From the IMG/VR virus record IMGVR_UViG_3300030202_001124, positions 1-62,321 of that record: DNA of 62,321 nt, one strand, 5' to 3'. The stretch is from a virus. Below, piece by piece: positions 1-9,446 of this stretch; within the stretch, counting starts at the first letter, position 1; each line of letters starts with the position of its first letter. A model generated the notes under the pieces. The model did not search any database and was not told the DNA's origin. It was given only the letters and a program-made list of their open reading frames with translations. A program made the translations under genes and the position numbers.

Positions 1-2112
1 TTACTATTCGGAACAGACACAATTACCCTTAGAGGCGATTCAGGAATAACTCTTGATGGCCCTGTTACAGCAAATGAAACAGTTACAATAACTGGAAACA
101 TAACAACAGACGGTATATTTATAAACGATTCTGCCCCGGATGGTAATGTTTTTGAAGCAATACAGAGTGGTAGAAAAATGGCATTGTATACGTATTTTTC
201 ATCTAATGCAACTGATAGTGAATGGAGATTTAGAACGTCAACTGGTAATGTAAATGGCACAACAACAGATGCTTTAATACTAAAACCACTAGCAGCAACT
301 TTCGCAGGAAACGTTGGTATAGGTGATAGTGCTCATGTCACTGCTTCTTTAACTCTTAAAAATACAAGCCAACATATTAGATTTGAAAATAATGGTGAGT
401 TTGCCTTCGTTTCAGTTTTATCAACTGGTGAGTTAGATATTTTTGGGCACGGAACTGATGAAACAATAAACTTTAGAACTGGTACTGGTAGTGGTACTGT
501 TGCTATGATTATAGTTGGAGATAAAGTAGGAATTGGAGCGCCTTCGCCTGGTGCTAAGTTAGAAATAAACGATGGTTCTACACAAACTGAATTAAGAATA
601 TCTGTAACAGGAGATACGGGTTATTCTACTATTAATTTTGCAGATGCAAGCGATATAAACCCTGGTCAAATATATTACCACCATGAGCAAAATCTAATGA
701 ATTTTAGAACAAATGATGTTGATAAAATGCAGATAACATCCGCTGGTGATATTTGGCAATTAAATGGAGCTAATAGTACAAGTGCTTTTGCTCCTTGGGA
801 CGTTTCATACCCTGATGAGGGAATTTGCATAAACACACCATCAGGTGGCACAAAGTATTTAAGTTTTGCTGATAGTCAAACACCAAGTTATGGAGCTGGT
901 ATGAGATATTTTGAAGCAAGTAACTTTACTGAACTTTATACTAAATTAGCTGGAGCTTACACTACACATGTTAGACTTGATAGAGCTTCACCATATACTA
1001 CTTGGTTAAACCCTGAATCAGGTGGAAGCGTTGGTATTGGAATTGCAACCGCACCTCTTGCTAAACTACATCTTGAAGGAACTGGTGACATGATTCGGGT
1101 GGTAAAAAATGCAAATACTTATGGCCCACAAATGGATTTGATTTTAAATCAAACCAGCCCATCAAATGGTGATACAGCTGCATATATTAACATGGGGGCA
1201 AAAGATAATTCTGGAAACCCTAAATACTGGGGAAGCATAAGAGCTGTTGTTGATAATATATTTACTGAAATAGGTGGTTTTGAATTTTATACAAGAGCTG
1301 CTAGTGATTTTAGTAAACGGTTAAAAATATCTGCTCAAGGTAAAGTTATAGTTTATCAAAAAGATAATGTTTCTGGTTTTTATTTAGATGGAGCTAACAC
1401 TAGATTATATGCAAACGGTGGAGGTGGAACAGATTATAGAGGAATTGAGTGTAATTCATCTGGTATGTGGTCATGGGGTGAAACTGGTTCATCTAACTTT
1501 TTTGCTAATAAAGTAGGAATTGGTGATTCATCAGTTCCTAATACGTTAAGCGTAAAAGATACTGGAAATTTAGTTTGTAGATTTACAGGTGGAACAACAT
1601 TTTCTTTAATTCAAAACAATACAGATAGTTCAGTTATATTTTCAGCAAATCACGGTAATGCATCTCCTACCGGAGTTGAAAAAAGATTTATATGGCAAAT
1701 GGCTGGAGGCACAGCAAAAATGAAACTTGATGACGGAACGTTAACAGTATCAGCAGATTTAATAGCTTATGGTTCACCATCAGATAAAAGATTAAAAGAA
1801 AATATAAAACCTATTAAATCAGCTTTAGATAAAGTAGAAAAACTACAAGGTGTAACCTTTGATTGGAAAGATAAAAAACAAGATAAAGCTTATGATCCTG
1901 ATCAAAATTGGAAACATGATATAGGGTTTATTGCACAAGATGTACAAAAAATTATACCAGAGCTTGTAAGAGAAAACAAAGATGGTATGCTATCGATGAG
2001 ACATCAAGGTATGGCTCCAATATTACTTGAAGCAATAAAAGAATTAAAAGCTGAAATAGAAGTATTAAAAAATAAGCCGTGTGCTTGTAATAATTGTAAT
2101 TGTAAAGAGTAA
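1..2112 (+). CDS. Tail fibre with C-terminal S74 chaperone (5' partial)
   Basis: The frame is open from base 1, so the gene starts upstream of the window; the ATG at 178 is internal. The 703 visible residues are Gly/Ser/Thr/Asn-rich beta repeats punctuated by VGIG-type turns, typical of trimeric phage fibres. Residues from about 594 begin with SDKRLKENI and continue to an LLEAIKELKAEIEVLKN helix; this is the intramolecular chaperone (peptidase S74) of fibres and endosialidases, which trimerises the fibre and usually cuts itself off at the Ser of this motif. The extreme C-terminus is Cys-rich (CACNNCNC). It overlaps the next gene by one base (TAATG). Its missing front may be the gene that leaves the right end of the window at 59803. 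Confidence 0.85.
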   Translation, partial: LLFGTDTITLRGDSGITLDGPVTANETVTITGNITTDGIFINDSAPDGNVFEAIQSGRKMALYTYFSSNATDSEWRFRTSTGNVNGTTTDALILKPLAATFAGNVGIGDSAHVTASLTLKNTSQHIRFENNGEFAFVSVLSTGELDIFGHGTDETINFRTGTGSGTVAMIIVGDKVGIGAPSPGAKLEINDGSTQTELRISVTGDTGYSTINFADASDINPGQIYYHHEQNLMNFRTNDVDKMQITSAGDIWQLNGANSTSAFAPWDVSYPDEGICINTPSGGTKYLSFADSQTPSYGAGMRYFEASNFTELYTKLAGAYTTHVRLDRASPYTTWLNPESGGSVGIGIATAPLAKLHLEGTGDMIRVVKNANTYGPQMDLILNQTSPSNGDTAAYINMGAKDNSGNPKYWGSIRAVVDNIFTEIGGFEFYTRAASDFSKRLKISAQGKVIVYQKDNVSGFYLDGANTRLYANGGGGTDYRGIECNSSGMWSWGETGSSNFFANKVGIGDSSVPNTLSVKDTGNLVCRFTGGTTFSLIQNNTDSSVIFSANHGNASPTGVEKRFIWQMAGGTAKMKLDDGTLTVSADLIAYGSPSDKRLKENIKPIKSALDKVEKLQGVTFDWKDKKQDKAYDPDQNWKHDIGFIAQDVQKIIPELVRENKDGMLSMRHQGMAPILLEAIKELKAEIEVLKNKPCACNNCNCKE

Positions 2113-2594
2113 TGAGTTTACCAAGTTCAGGAGAAATAAAAGCAAGTCAAATGAATACCGTAGCTGGTAGGTCGGCAACTGCTAATGCACCTTTGTCTGG
2201 TAGTAGCTCAACGCCTCAAACAGGCTCGCTTGTAAAAATATATGCTACAGCTAGTCCGCCTGTAAATCAAAGTGCTCCTCATGCTTTTAGTGAGTTTTAC
2301 GGAAGAAGTTTTGTGTCTTTAAGAGGTTTTTTAGTTGGAGCAGGTATAGTTGAAAGCGGAAACACTTCTTGTAGTACCTTAGGATCTTCTGCTACATACT
2401 ATCATGATGGTAGTGGAACTTACCCTGCTACAGGTGATATAGTGTATACTAATTCTAGTGGAACAACACCAGCCTCTGGTGGTACTGGAACAAACTACGC
2501 TATATTTGCAGCGGGCCCACCAGCACCTCCAGTAAGATTTTTTAGACTACTAGGAAATACAGGAACAGTGCAAGCAACAAGTACATGTCCTTAA
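2112..2594 (+). CDS. Small tail protein with one Cys-bounded repeat module
   Basis: 160 residues in two parts. The N-terminal half (PSSGEIKASQMN...) is a polar segment of the kind found at the start of phage tail accessory proteins. The second half (from about residue 85) begins with a Cys, then ATYYHDGSG, VYTN and a C-terminal TC; this is the module that recurs at the end of the 18403 gene and several times in the 23231 gene. Start ATG overlaps the stop of the fibre gene, so it is translationally coupled to it. Function inferred: adhesion or decoration at the tail tip. Confidence 0.6.
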   Translation: MSLPSSGEIKASQMNTVAGRSATANAPLSGSSSTPQTGSLVKIYATASPPVNQSAPHAFSEFYGRSFVSLRGFLVGAGIVESGNTSCSTLGSSATYYHDGSGTYPATGDIVYTNSSGTTPASGGTGTNYAIFAAGPPAPPVRFFRLLGNTGTVQATSTCP

Positions 2595-2604
2595 TTTAAA
2601 TTAA

Positions 2605-2612
2605 TATCTTTG
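2605..2612 (+). promoter_or_regulatory. Bacteroidetes-type -7 box (TATCTTTG)
   Basis: TATCTTTG matches the TAnnTTTG -7 element recognised by the Bacteroidetes primary sigma factor. It lies 13 bases before the ATG of the 2626 fibre gene, implying a leader of only about 6-8 nt. I see no convincing -33 element. Confidence 0.6.
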
Positions 2613-2625
2613 TAAAAACATTATA

Positions 2626-4917
2626 ATGGCGATTAAATTTTTAAGTAGCGGGAATGTAACAGGGGGATTAACACTAAGCGGTGCTTTATCAGGAAGTACT
2701 GCAACTTTTTCAGGTATTGTTGGGATGGGTGCAACTGGAATATATACAAGTGGTATAACCGCTCAATTAAATTTACCTAGTTATGCTTTAGCTATAAAAA
2801 ACAATGTAAGCGGTAGTAATAATAATTGGACTTATATAAGAAACACAGCAACTGGTAGTGGTTCAAATTTAGAATTTACAACTGGTCAAGGTATAGCTTT
2901 AACATTAAATCATGATAAATCTGCAACTTTTACTGGAAACGTTTTTGCAAGGCGTGGAAGTTTTGGCACTGCTTCTAATTTTAATTTTGATTTATATTGT
3001 AATGGAAATGCTTATATAAATGATGAACTAACAGTAGATGATAATGCAACTTTTGCAGGAGATGTAACAATAACTAAAGCCCAACCTAAACTAACAATAA
3101 ACGACACGGCTGCAAGTGACTTACAACTTATAATACAGCAATCTGGTTCAACTGCTCTTTTTCAATCAAGAGGTGGTACTAATACTACAGGTCAATTTAT
3201 ATTTAGGACAACAAACGGAACAGCAAGTACTAATGCCTTAATAATAAATCAACAATCTAATGCAACTTTTGCAGGTAATTTAACTTTAACAGGTGCAACT
3301 GCTTTAGATTTTCAAGTAGCTGATTTTGCACAAATTAAGTTTAGAGAATCAGGTGCTATAATGATTGATTCAGATGATGACCAATCTTCAAGAAACTTTC
3401 AAATAAAAGACGGTAGCGGGTCAAGTTTGTTAACAGTATTAGATACTGGAAATGTTGGTATTGGTGGTACACCTGGACAAAATCTTGATATTCAAAAATC
3501 TGGTGCTAGATTTAGATTAATTGATGGAACAAATCAATTAAATATGGGGCTTTGGGATAGTGTTAATTATAGATTTGAAGGAGACGCAAATAGACCAATG
3601 TTTTTTACCTCTTACCAAGGTAACATATACTTTGGTATTAGTGGTGGCACAACTATGACCATACAAAGCAGCAGCGTAGGAATTGGAGTAACTTTGCCTC
3701 AAGCACAATTACATATTAACGAAGATACATCAAATTCTTATGCTACATTAAGATTAGAAGGAGCTAACAGAGGTGGAATAATTGAAATGTATAATGCGAC
3801 ATATCCTGTTTCAAAAATACAAACAGACCAAAGTGGTAACATTGGTATTTATACCTCAGGTGCTTTTGCTTCTGGAACTATGACAGAAAAAGTTGCTATC
3901 TCAACAGCAGGGGCATTAAAATTAATTGCTAATGGAAATAGTGGAACTGATAGTGGTGGGTTTACTGCTGAATCAAATAATTTTACTTTTGGTGCAACAG
4001 GAGAAACAGGTTTATTAGTAAGAAATAATGGTTCAACAGGTGAATATGCTACTATTGGTTTTGGATATTCAGAAAACAATAGAAGTCCTGTAACAATTGG
4101 AAGTGTAATTACAGATGGTGGTGGTGCTACCAAAGGAGATTTTATAGTCGGAACAAGAAACACAACATCTAATACTGATTATCCAACAATAAAATTACAG
4201 GTAACAGGTGCAGGAAATGTGGGGATAGGAGTAACATCTGCTTCTTATAAATTAAGAGTTTTAACCGATTCAACTTTAGCAAATGGAATTTACTTGAGTG
4301 CAGGTTCATCAAGTTCAAATCACGCTTTTTATGTAGAAAATCTTGCTGCTGCAACTGGAGCATCTGGTGGTGCTGAACATTTTGCAGTTAGAGGTGATGG
4401 GCAAATTAGATTAAATGCAAGTAGGGTTGGAGATGTTTTATTTGGATGTACCGCTTTACCATCTGCAAGTGTTTTTGGTAGCGCTTTTAAATCAGATTCT
4501 AAAGCAAGATATACTTTAATGCAATCTTGTAATAGCGCAACTTTAAGTGATTTACAAGAATTTTTTAATACTAATGGACCAGTGGGTAAAATACAAACTA
4601 GTGGTTCTGCTACAATATTTAACACAAATTCAGATTATAGATTAAAAGAAGATTTACAAGATTTTCAAGGGTTAGATATGGTTTTAAAAATACCTGTTTA
4701 TAATTTTAAATGGAAAATAGATGGTAAAAGAAGTTATGGAGTACTAGCTCATGAACTTCAAGAAGTTATACCAGATGCAGCAGCAGGAGATAAAGATTTA
4801 GTAAATGAAGATGGGAGTATTAATCCACAGGGGGTTGATTATTCAAAAATAGTACCAATACTTGTAAAAGCAATACAAGAACTAAAAGCAGAAGTAGAAA
4901 TTTTAAAAAAGAAATAA
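2626..4917 (+). CDS. Tail fibre with S74 chaperone domain
   Basis: 763 residues. It opens with MAIKFLSSGNVTGGLTLSG, nearly the same as the start of the fibre at 59803 (MAIKFLSGQTITGNITLSG), so both fibres probably use the same virion anchor. The body is beta-repeat sequence with NVGIG and VGIGV turns. From about residue 669 (SDYRLKEDL) to the Lys-rich end is an S74-type autoprocessing chaperone. Preceded by its own -7 promoter box, so it can be expressed separately from the upstream fibre. Inferred role: receptor binding. Confidence 0.85.
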   Translation: MAIKFLSSGNVTGGLTLSGALSGSTATFSGIVGMGATGIYTSGITAQLNLPSYALAIKNNVSGSNNNWTYIRNTATGSGSNLEFTTGQGIALTLNHDKSATFTGNVFARRGSFGTASNFNFDLYCNGNAYINDELTVDDNATFAGDVTITKAQPKLTINDTAASDLQLIIQQSGSTALFQSRGGTNTTGQFIFRTTNGTASTNALIINQQSNATFAGNLTLTGATALDFQVADFAQIKFRESGAIMIDSDDDQSSRNFQIKDGSGSSLLTVLDTGNVGIGGTPGQNLDIQKSGARFRLIDGTNQLNMGLWDSVNYRFEGDANRPMFFTSYQGNIYFGISGGTTMTIQSSSVGIGVTLPQAQLHINEDTSNSYATLRLEGANRGGIIEMYNATYPVSKIQTDQSGNIGIYTSGAFASGTMTEKVAISTAGALKLIANGNSGTDSGGFTAESNNFTFGATGETGLLVRNNGSTGEYATIGFGYSENNRSPVTIGSVITDGGGATKGDFIVGTRNTTSNTDYPTIKLQVTGAGNVGIGVTSASYKLRVLTDSTLANGIYLSAGSSSSNHAFYVENLAAATGASGGAEHFAVRGDGQIRLNASRVGDVLFGCTALPSASVFGSAFKSDSKARYTLMQSCNSATLSDLQEFFNTNGPVGKIQTSGSATIFNTNSDYRLKEDLQDFQGLDMVLKIPVYNFKWKIDGKRSYGVLAHELQEVIPDAAAGDKDLVNEDGSINPQGVDYSKIVPILVKAIQELKAEVEILKKK

Positions 4918-4918
4918 G

Positions 4919-4926
4919 TAACTTTG
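4919..4926 (+). promoter_or_regulatory. -7 box (TAACTTTG)
   Basis: TAACTTTG, a TAnnTTTG match spanning the stop region of the 2626 fibre gene, 14 bases before the ATG at 4941. Same geometry as the box at 2605. Confidence 0.5.
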
Positions 4927-4940
4927 TAAAAAATTAAATT

Positions 4941-5303
4941 ATGGCAATATTATATAAGTGGACAATTAATCAATTAAACGCAAAGATTGAATCAGACGGA
5001 CAAGACAATGTTATTTATAACATTCATTATACCTACACAGGTATTGATGAAGATGAGCAACAATATCAAGCATCAACTATTGGTGTTTACAGTGTAACTT
5101 ATGTTCCTGGCACTCCATTTATTCCTTGGGCAGATGACCAAGCATTTGAAAATGTAGTCGTTGGATGGTTAGAAGATGGATTAGATACAGCTGTAATGAA
5201 AGATGGTATAGGTAAACAAATAGCTCTAGAAAAAAATCCAGTAGACGAGGATTTATATTTCACATGGAATAACCCAATGCCTATTCCACCCGTAGAAGAA
5301 TAA
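4941..5303 (+). CDS. Small conserved-type tail-region protein
   Basis: 120 residues, acidic, mostly beta with a Pro-rich end. The middle (about residues 45-75: VYSVTYVPGTPFIPWADD then an aromatic stretch) has the look of a small tail-associated protein placed next to fibre genes in many phages. I do not recognise a family with certainty. It has its own promoter box and sits between two fibre-related genes, so a structural or fibre-assembly role is inferred from context only. Confidence 0.6.
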   Translation: MAILYKWTINQLNAKIESDGQDNVIYNIHYTYTGIDEDEQQYQASTIGVYSVTYVPGTPFIPWADDQAFENVVVGWLEDGLDTAVMKDGIGKQIALEKNPVDEDLYFTWNNPMPIPPVEE

Positions 5304-5314
5304 TAATATTTTAC

Positions 5315-5322
5315 TATCTTTA
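5315..5322 (+). promoter_or_regulatory. Weak -7 box (TATCTTTA)
   Basis: TATCTTTA differs from TAnnTTTG at the last base. It lies 31 bases before the ATG at 5354, in a 50-base gap. Confidence 0.35.
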
Positions 5323-5353
5323 CAACTTAAAATTAATCTTTAAAATAAATAAA

Positions 5354-5617
5354 ATGAGTCAAATTAAATTAACTGAAGAAGAACTAAAAAGAATTCAAGA
5401 TTTAAACCAAGAGTTTACAAAAGCTAAACTTGAAATTGCCGATAATGTTTTAAGAGAACAAGCTTCGCTAAAACAGCTTGATGACCTTAGAGCTGCCTTT
5501 GGTGTAGAAGAAAAAAAATTAGCTGAAACTTACGGAAAAGACGCTATTATTGATTTAGCAACAGGAGTTGTTACTAAAAAAGAAGCGGAAGTAGTTGAGG
5601 TTGAAGAAGTGAAATAA
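5354..5617 (+). CDS. Small coiled-coil protein
   Basis: 87 residues, highly charged and helical throughout: residues 5-60 carry regular Leu spacing (LTEEELKRIQDL...), and the C-terminus is Val/Glu repeats (EAEVVEVEEV). It has no enzyme motif. Small Glu-rich helical proteins like this occur between tail genes and could be assembly factors; that is inference. Confidence 0.6.
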   Translation: MSQIKLTEEELKRIQDLNQEFTKAKLEIADNVLREQASLKQLDDLRAAFGVEEKKLAETYGKDAIIDLATGVVTKKEAEVVEVEEVK

Positions 5618-5624
5618 ATATAAT

Positions 5625-6152
5625 ATGGCTAGAATAAGTAACACGGCTGCGTATGCCAACATCAATCCTGTTTTAACAGACTACTTTGTGTTAACCGACA
5701 AGGGAAATAACCTTGCGACTAAAACATGTACACTACAGTCTCTACAAACATTATTTGGTTTAGGAGATTCGCAACTTAGTGTTAGTGTTCCAGCAGCTTC
5801 ATTACATTTTTTACTTACAACTCCTTATGAATTAATTGCATCACCTGGCGCAGGATATGTTTTGGTTATAAAAGAAATAGTGTGTTTTATGGATGCAGGG
5901 CCCACTCCTTTTGATTTTGCAAACGGAGCTATTCCAAAATTAGGAACTGTTGATTTTAATGCCATTCCACAAGCAACTTTAAATTCTGCAACAGATACTG
6001 TGTTTAATGTAGGAACAAAAGATAATGTTACACTGCCAGCTAGTACACCGTTAACTTTAACATCAGTTGCTAATACCGCAACGACTAATGGAAACGGTAC
6101 TTTATATTTTAATATAACATATCAGACACTTAAATTAGCGTCTACATTTTAA
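5625..6152 (+). CDS. Small virion/tail protein (MARIS N-terminus)
   Basis: 175 residues. The first ~45 (MARISNTAAY..., DYFVLTDKGNNLATKT) match in pattern the start of the 57525 gene (MARISTYPLD..., DYWIGSDANSAYATKN), suggesting a shared attachment segment. The rest is a Thr/Ala/Pro-rich beta domain ending in YQTLKLASTF. Seven bases separate it from the coiled-coil gene upstream. Probably a tail-tip protein. Confidence 0.6.
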   Translation: MARISNTAAYANINPVLTDYFVLTDKGNNLATKTCTLQSLQTLFGLGDSQLSVSVPAASLHFLLTTPYELIASPGAGYVLVIKEIVCFMDAGPTPFDFANGAIPKLGTVDFNAIPQATLNSATDTVFNVGTKDNVTLPASTPLTLTSVANTATTNGNGTLYFNITYQTLKLASTF

Positions 6153-6156
6153 TTAA

Positions 6157-6381
6157 ATGGATATTAGAAAGATTTCAATAGGAGCAGACTATAAGTCTGG
6201 AGCTATGCATTACATAGTAGGGCAGGATGTTCTTGGGGGTTCCTATTTTATTCATTTAATTCAGCACGATCCTTTATCAAAATCTTACAAAATATGGATA
6301 GAGAAAAACAAAGAAGTGGTTATATGGAAAGAGTTTAAAACAACTCTTCCTATCTCTCTTGAATATAATATAAACTTCTAA
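6157..6381 (+). CDS. Hypothetical small protein
   Basis: 74 residues, no recognised family. It begins MDIRKISIGADYKSGAMHY and has a His-rich centre (FIHLIQHD) and a Trp/Lys-rich end. The last base of its stop is the A of the next ATG (TAATG), so it is coupled to the Cpn10-like gene. Real because of tight packing and AT-rich codon use like its neighbours; function unknown. Confidence 0.6.
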   Translation: MDIRKISIGADYKSGAMHYIVGQDVLGGSYFIHLIQHDPLSKSYKIWIEKNKEVVIWKEFKTTLPISLEYNINF

Positions 6382-6944
6382 TGCAGTCTCCATATTCTTT
6401 TATTGTACGTCCTTTAAAAGGTAAAAGGTATGACAATACAAAAGAAATAGGTGGCTTAGATTTTATAGTTAGCACATCAAAAGAAGATCATAAAGCATCA
6501 AATAGGTTTGGACAAGTAATATCTTTACCATTGTCTTATAAGGGTGATGTGAATATTGGAGACATATTACTTGTGCATCATAATGTATTTAAATTTTACT
6601 ACGATATGCAGGGAAGAGAAAAAAGTGGTAAAAGCTTTTTTATGGAAGATATGTTTTTAGTAGATGAAGATCAGTTTTTTTTATACTATCAAAACAAAAA
6701 GTGGATAGCTCATTCTAAATATTGTTTTATAAAACCTGTAAAAGCAAAAGAATCTTTTTTAGGTAAAACAGGAAAAGAAGAACCATTAATAGGAACTGTA
6801 AAATATATTAATAAAGAATTGATTAATCTAGGAGTAAAACAAGGTGATGAAATATCTTACACTCCAGATAGTGATTATGAGTTTATTATTAATGATGAAA
6901 AATTATATCGTATGTATACCGAAAATATTACAATGATTTTATAA
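6381..6944 (+). CDS. Cpn10/GroES-like protein of the packaging region
   Basis: 187 residues. The order of elements follows co-chaperonin 10: an N-terminal strand with VRPLKGKRYDNT, a Gly-containing loop (IGGLDFIVST) where GroES has its mobile loop, then FGQVISLP and the D-V-x-x-G-D-I-L-L turn near residue 58, and an ED-F-x-V-x-ED strand. A second, similar turn (GVKQGDEISYTP) follows near residue 150, so there may be two half-barrels. It lies two genes before the terminase. Known parallel: T4 gp31 replaces GroES for capsid folding. A role in capsid or tail folding, perhaps with the GroEL at 50115, is inferred; remote similarity only. Confidence 0.5.
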   Translation: MQSPYSFIVRPLKGKRYDNTKEIGGLDFIVSTSKEDHKASNRFGQVISLPLSYKGDVNIGDILLVHHNVFKFYYDMQGREKSGKSFFMEDMFLVDEDQFFLYYQNKKWIAHSKYCFIKPVKAKESFLGKTGKEEPLIGTVKYINKELINLGVKQGDEISYTPDSDYEFIINDEKLYRMYTENITMIL

Positions 6945-7219
6945 TGGATATAAAACAAATAAAGTTAGAAATAATAAAGGCTGGAGAAAGGGCAGTTATT
7001 CAGTTAATTAAAGTTGCTAAAGAAGATATAATTAAATACGATGCTGAAGATGAGTTGGCAGCTGATAGATTAAAAAATGCAGCAGCAACAAAAAAGCTAG
7101 CTATATTTGATGCGTTTGAAATATTAAAAAGAATTGAAGAGGAAAAACAAATGTTAGAAGGAACGGACATAGTTAAAAACAACACCCCTAAAGGATTTGC
7201 AGAATCAAGATCAAAATAA
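6944..7219 (+). CDS. Small helical protein, candidate terminase small subunit
   Basis: 91 residues, almost entirely alpha-helical and charged (residues 1-75, many Lys/Glu/Ala), with a short polar tail. It directly precedes and overlaps the large terminase by 23 bases in another frame. Position and size fit a TerS, but I see no clear helix-turn-helix, so this is a positional guess. Its ATG overlaps the upstream stop (TAATG). Confidence 0.45.
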   Translation: MDIKQIKLEIIKAGERAVIQLIKVAKEDIIKYDAEDELAADRLKNAAATKKLAIFDAFEILKRIEEEKQMLEGTDIVKNNTPKGFAESRSK

Positions 7220-9446
7220 ATTATTTTTTCCGCTATATAATATAGTGCCTAAAAACGTATTGTCAACAAAAAACAAAGCTAAGAGTTGGCAGTATGGTTA
7301 CAACGAAAAGTATGATATTGTTGTTATATCTCGTTCAGGTCAAATTCAAGACATTATAAACATAAGTGGTTTAAACATAGCACTTCCTAAACCACCAAGT
7401 AAAATATACCAGCGTTCAAAAAACAAAGAAGAACAATACTGGGAGCCACACGAGTTACCAAAAGAATTAAAACGTATACAATCAATATTTCATTGGCATG
7501 ATGCGCCACCTCAGTTTAAAAACACCTGGGTAGATTACATTGAAAGCGAGTTTGATAAAAGAGAAGAAGGTTTTTGGTTTCTTAATAATAGTATTCCTAC
7601 ATACATTACAGGAACACATTATATGTATTTACAATGGACAAAGATTGATGTTGGTCATCCTGATTTTAGAGAAGCTAATAGATTGTTTTATATATTTTGG
7701 GAAGCGTGTAAAGCAGACAAAAGAAGTTTTGGAATGTGTTATTTAAAAATAAGACGTTCAGGTTTTTCATTTATGAGCTCGTGCGAGGGCGTGAATACGG
7801 CTACTATAACAAAAGATTCTAGAATTGGTATACTATCAAAAACTGGTGCAGATGCAAAAAAAATGTTTACCGATAAAATAGTTCCTATATCCAATAATTA
7901 TCCTTTCTTTTTTAAACCTATTCAAGATGGTATGGATAAACCTAAAACAGAATTAGCTTATAGGGTTCCAGCTTCTAAGATTACTAAAAAAAATATGTAT
8001 GTATTGGATGATCAAGAGCTTGAAGGATTAGACACAACTATTGACTGGAAGAATACATCTGACAACAGTTATGATGGTGAAAAGTTACAGTTATTGGTTC
8101 ATGATGAAAGTGGTAAGTGGGAGCGTCCTGAAAACATACTTAATAACTGGAGGGTAACTAAAACATGTTTACGTTTAGGTAGTAGAGTTATAGGTAAATG
8201 TATGATGGGATCGACATCAAACGCATTGGATAAAGGAGGTAGAAATTTTAAAGATTTATTTGAGTCTTCTGATTGTAAAAACAGAAACTCTAATGGCCAA
8301 ACAAAAAGTGGGTTATATAATTTGTTTATTCCAATGGAGTGGAATATGGAAGGGTTTATAGATATTCATGGTATGCCTGTTTTTAATAATCCTACAAAAA
8401 AAATAGTTGGCATAGATAAAGAAACAATTACACAAGGTGCTTTAGATTATTGGCAGAACGAAGTGGATTCATTAGCTTCAGACCCCGATGCTTTAAATGA
8501 ATTTTACAGACAATTTCCAAGAACAGAGTCACATGCTTTTAGAGATGAAAGTAAACAGTCTTTGTTTAATTTAACAAAAATTTATCAACAGATTGATTAC
8601 AATGATTCTTTAAATATCCATCATCATGTTACTCAAGGAGGTTTCCATTGGAAAGATGGTGTTAAAGATAGCAAGGTAATATGGACTCCAAATAAAAGAG
8701 GAAGATTTTTTGTAACTTACATACCTAAAGCTACGCTTCAAAATAATGTTATAACTAAGAACGGTAAAAAATATCCAGGAAACGAACATATAGGTTCTTT
8801 TGGATGTGATTCTTATGATATATCAGGAGTTGTTGTTGGTAAAGGCTCTAACGGAGCTTTACATGGAATGACAAAATTTAGTATGGATGATGCGCCTAGC
8901 AATCATATATTTTTAGAATATATTGCTAGACCTCAAACCGCTGAAATATTTTTTGAGGAAGTCTTGATGGCATGTATATTTTATGGCATGCCTATTTTAT
9001 GTGAGAACAACAAACCTCGTTTATTGTATCATTTTAAAAATAGAGGATACCGAGGATATAGTTTAAACCGACCAGACAAGTCTTATAATAAGTTGTCTAA
9101 AACAGAAAAAGAATTAGGGGGTATCCCTAACACTTCTGAAGATGTGAAACAATCACACGCCTCTGCTATTGAGTCGTATATTGAAAAACATATAGGTTTA
9201 GATTTAGAAGGTAGCTATAGAGATAAAGACGATATGGGTAGTATGTATTTTCAAAGAACGCTAGAAGATTGGGCTAAGTTTGATATTTCAAACCGAACAA
9301 AATTTGATGCGGCTATAAGTTCAGGATTAGCAATTATGGCTAATCAAAAGCACCTATACACACCTGTACAAAAACAATCAAAAATAAGCATTAACTTTGC
9401 AAGATATAATAACAAAAACTCAGTAAGCCAATTACTTAATAGATGA
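7197..9446 (+). CDS. terL: Terminase large subunit
   Basis: About 749 residues; packages DNA into the prohead. A degenerate ATPase P-loop region (KIRRSGFSFMSS, about residue 186) is followed by a Walker B (LLVHDE, about 300). The C-terminal nuclease shows GCDSYDIS (about 537) and FDAAIS (about 703), giving the acidic residues of the RNase H-like fold. The stretch YITGTHYMYLQW (about 140) is typical of terminases from Bacteroidetes podoviruses. No ATG exists in frame upstream of this core (the stop is at 7170); TTG 7197, inside the preceding gene, is the best start. The stop overlaps the portal ATG (ATGA). Confidence 0.88.
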   Translation: MQNQDQNKLFFPLYNIVPKNVLSTKNKAKSWQYGYNEKYDIVVISRSGQIQDIINISGLNIALPKPPSKIYQRSKNKEEQYWEPHELPKELKRIQSIFHWHDAPPQFKNTWVDYIESEFDKREEGFWFLNNSIPTYITGTHYMYLQWTKIDVGHPDFREANRLFYIFWEACKADKRSFGMCYLKIRRSGFSFMSSCEGVNTATITKDSRIGILSKTGADAKKMFTDKIVPISNNYPFFFKPIQDGMDKPKTELAYRVPASKITKKNMYVLDDQELEGLDTTIDWKNTSDNSYDGEKLQLLVHDESGKWERPENILNNWRVTKTCLRLGSRVIGKCMMGSTSNALDKGGRNFKDLFESSDCKNRNSNGQTKSGLYNLFIPMEWNMEGFIDIHGMPVFNNPTKKIVGIDKETITQGALDYWQNEVDSLASDPDALNEFYRQFPRTESHAFRDESKQSLFNLTKIYQQIDYNDSLNIHHHVTQGGFHWKDGVKDSKVIWTPNKRGRFFVTYIPKATLQNNVITKNGKKYPGNEHIGSFGCDSYDISGVVVGKGSNGALHGMTKFSMDDAPSNHIFLEYIARPQTAEIFFEEVLMACIFYGMPILCENNKPRLLYHFKNRGYRGYSLNRPDKSYNKLSKTEKELGGIPNTSEDVKQSHASAIESYIEKHIGLDLEGSYRDKDDMGSMYFQRTLEDWAKFDISNRTKFDAAISSGLAIMANQKHLYTPVQKQSKISINFARYNNKNSVSQLLNR

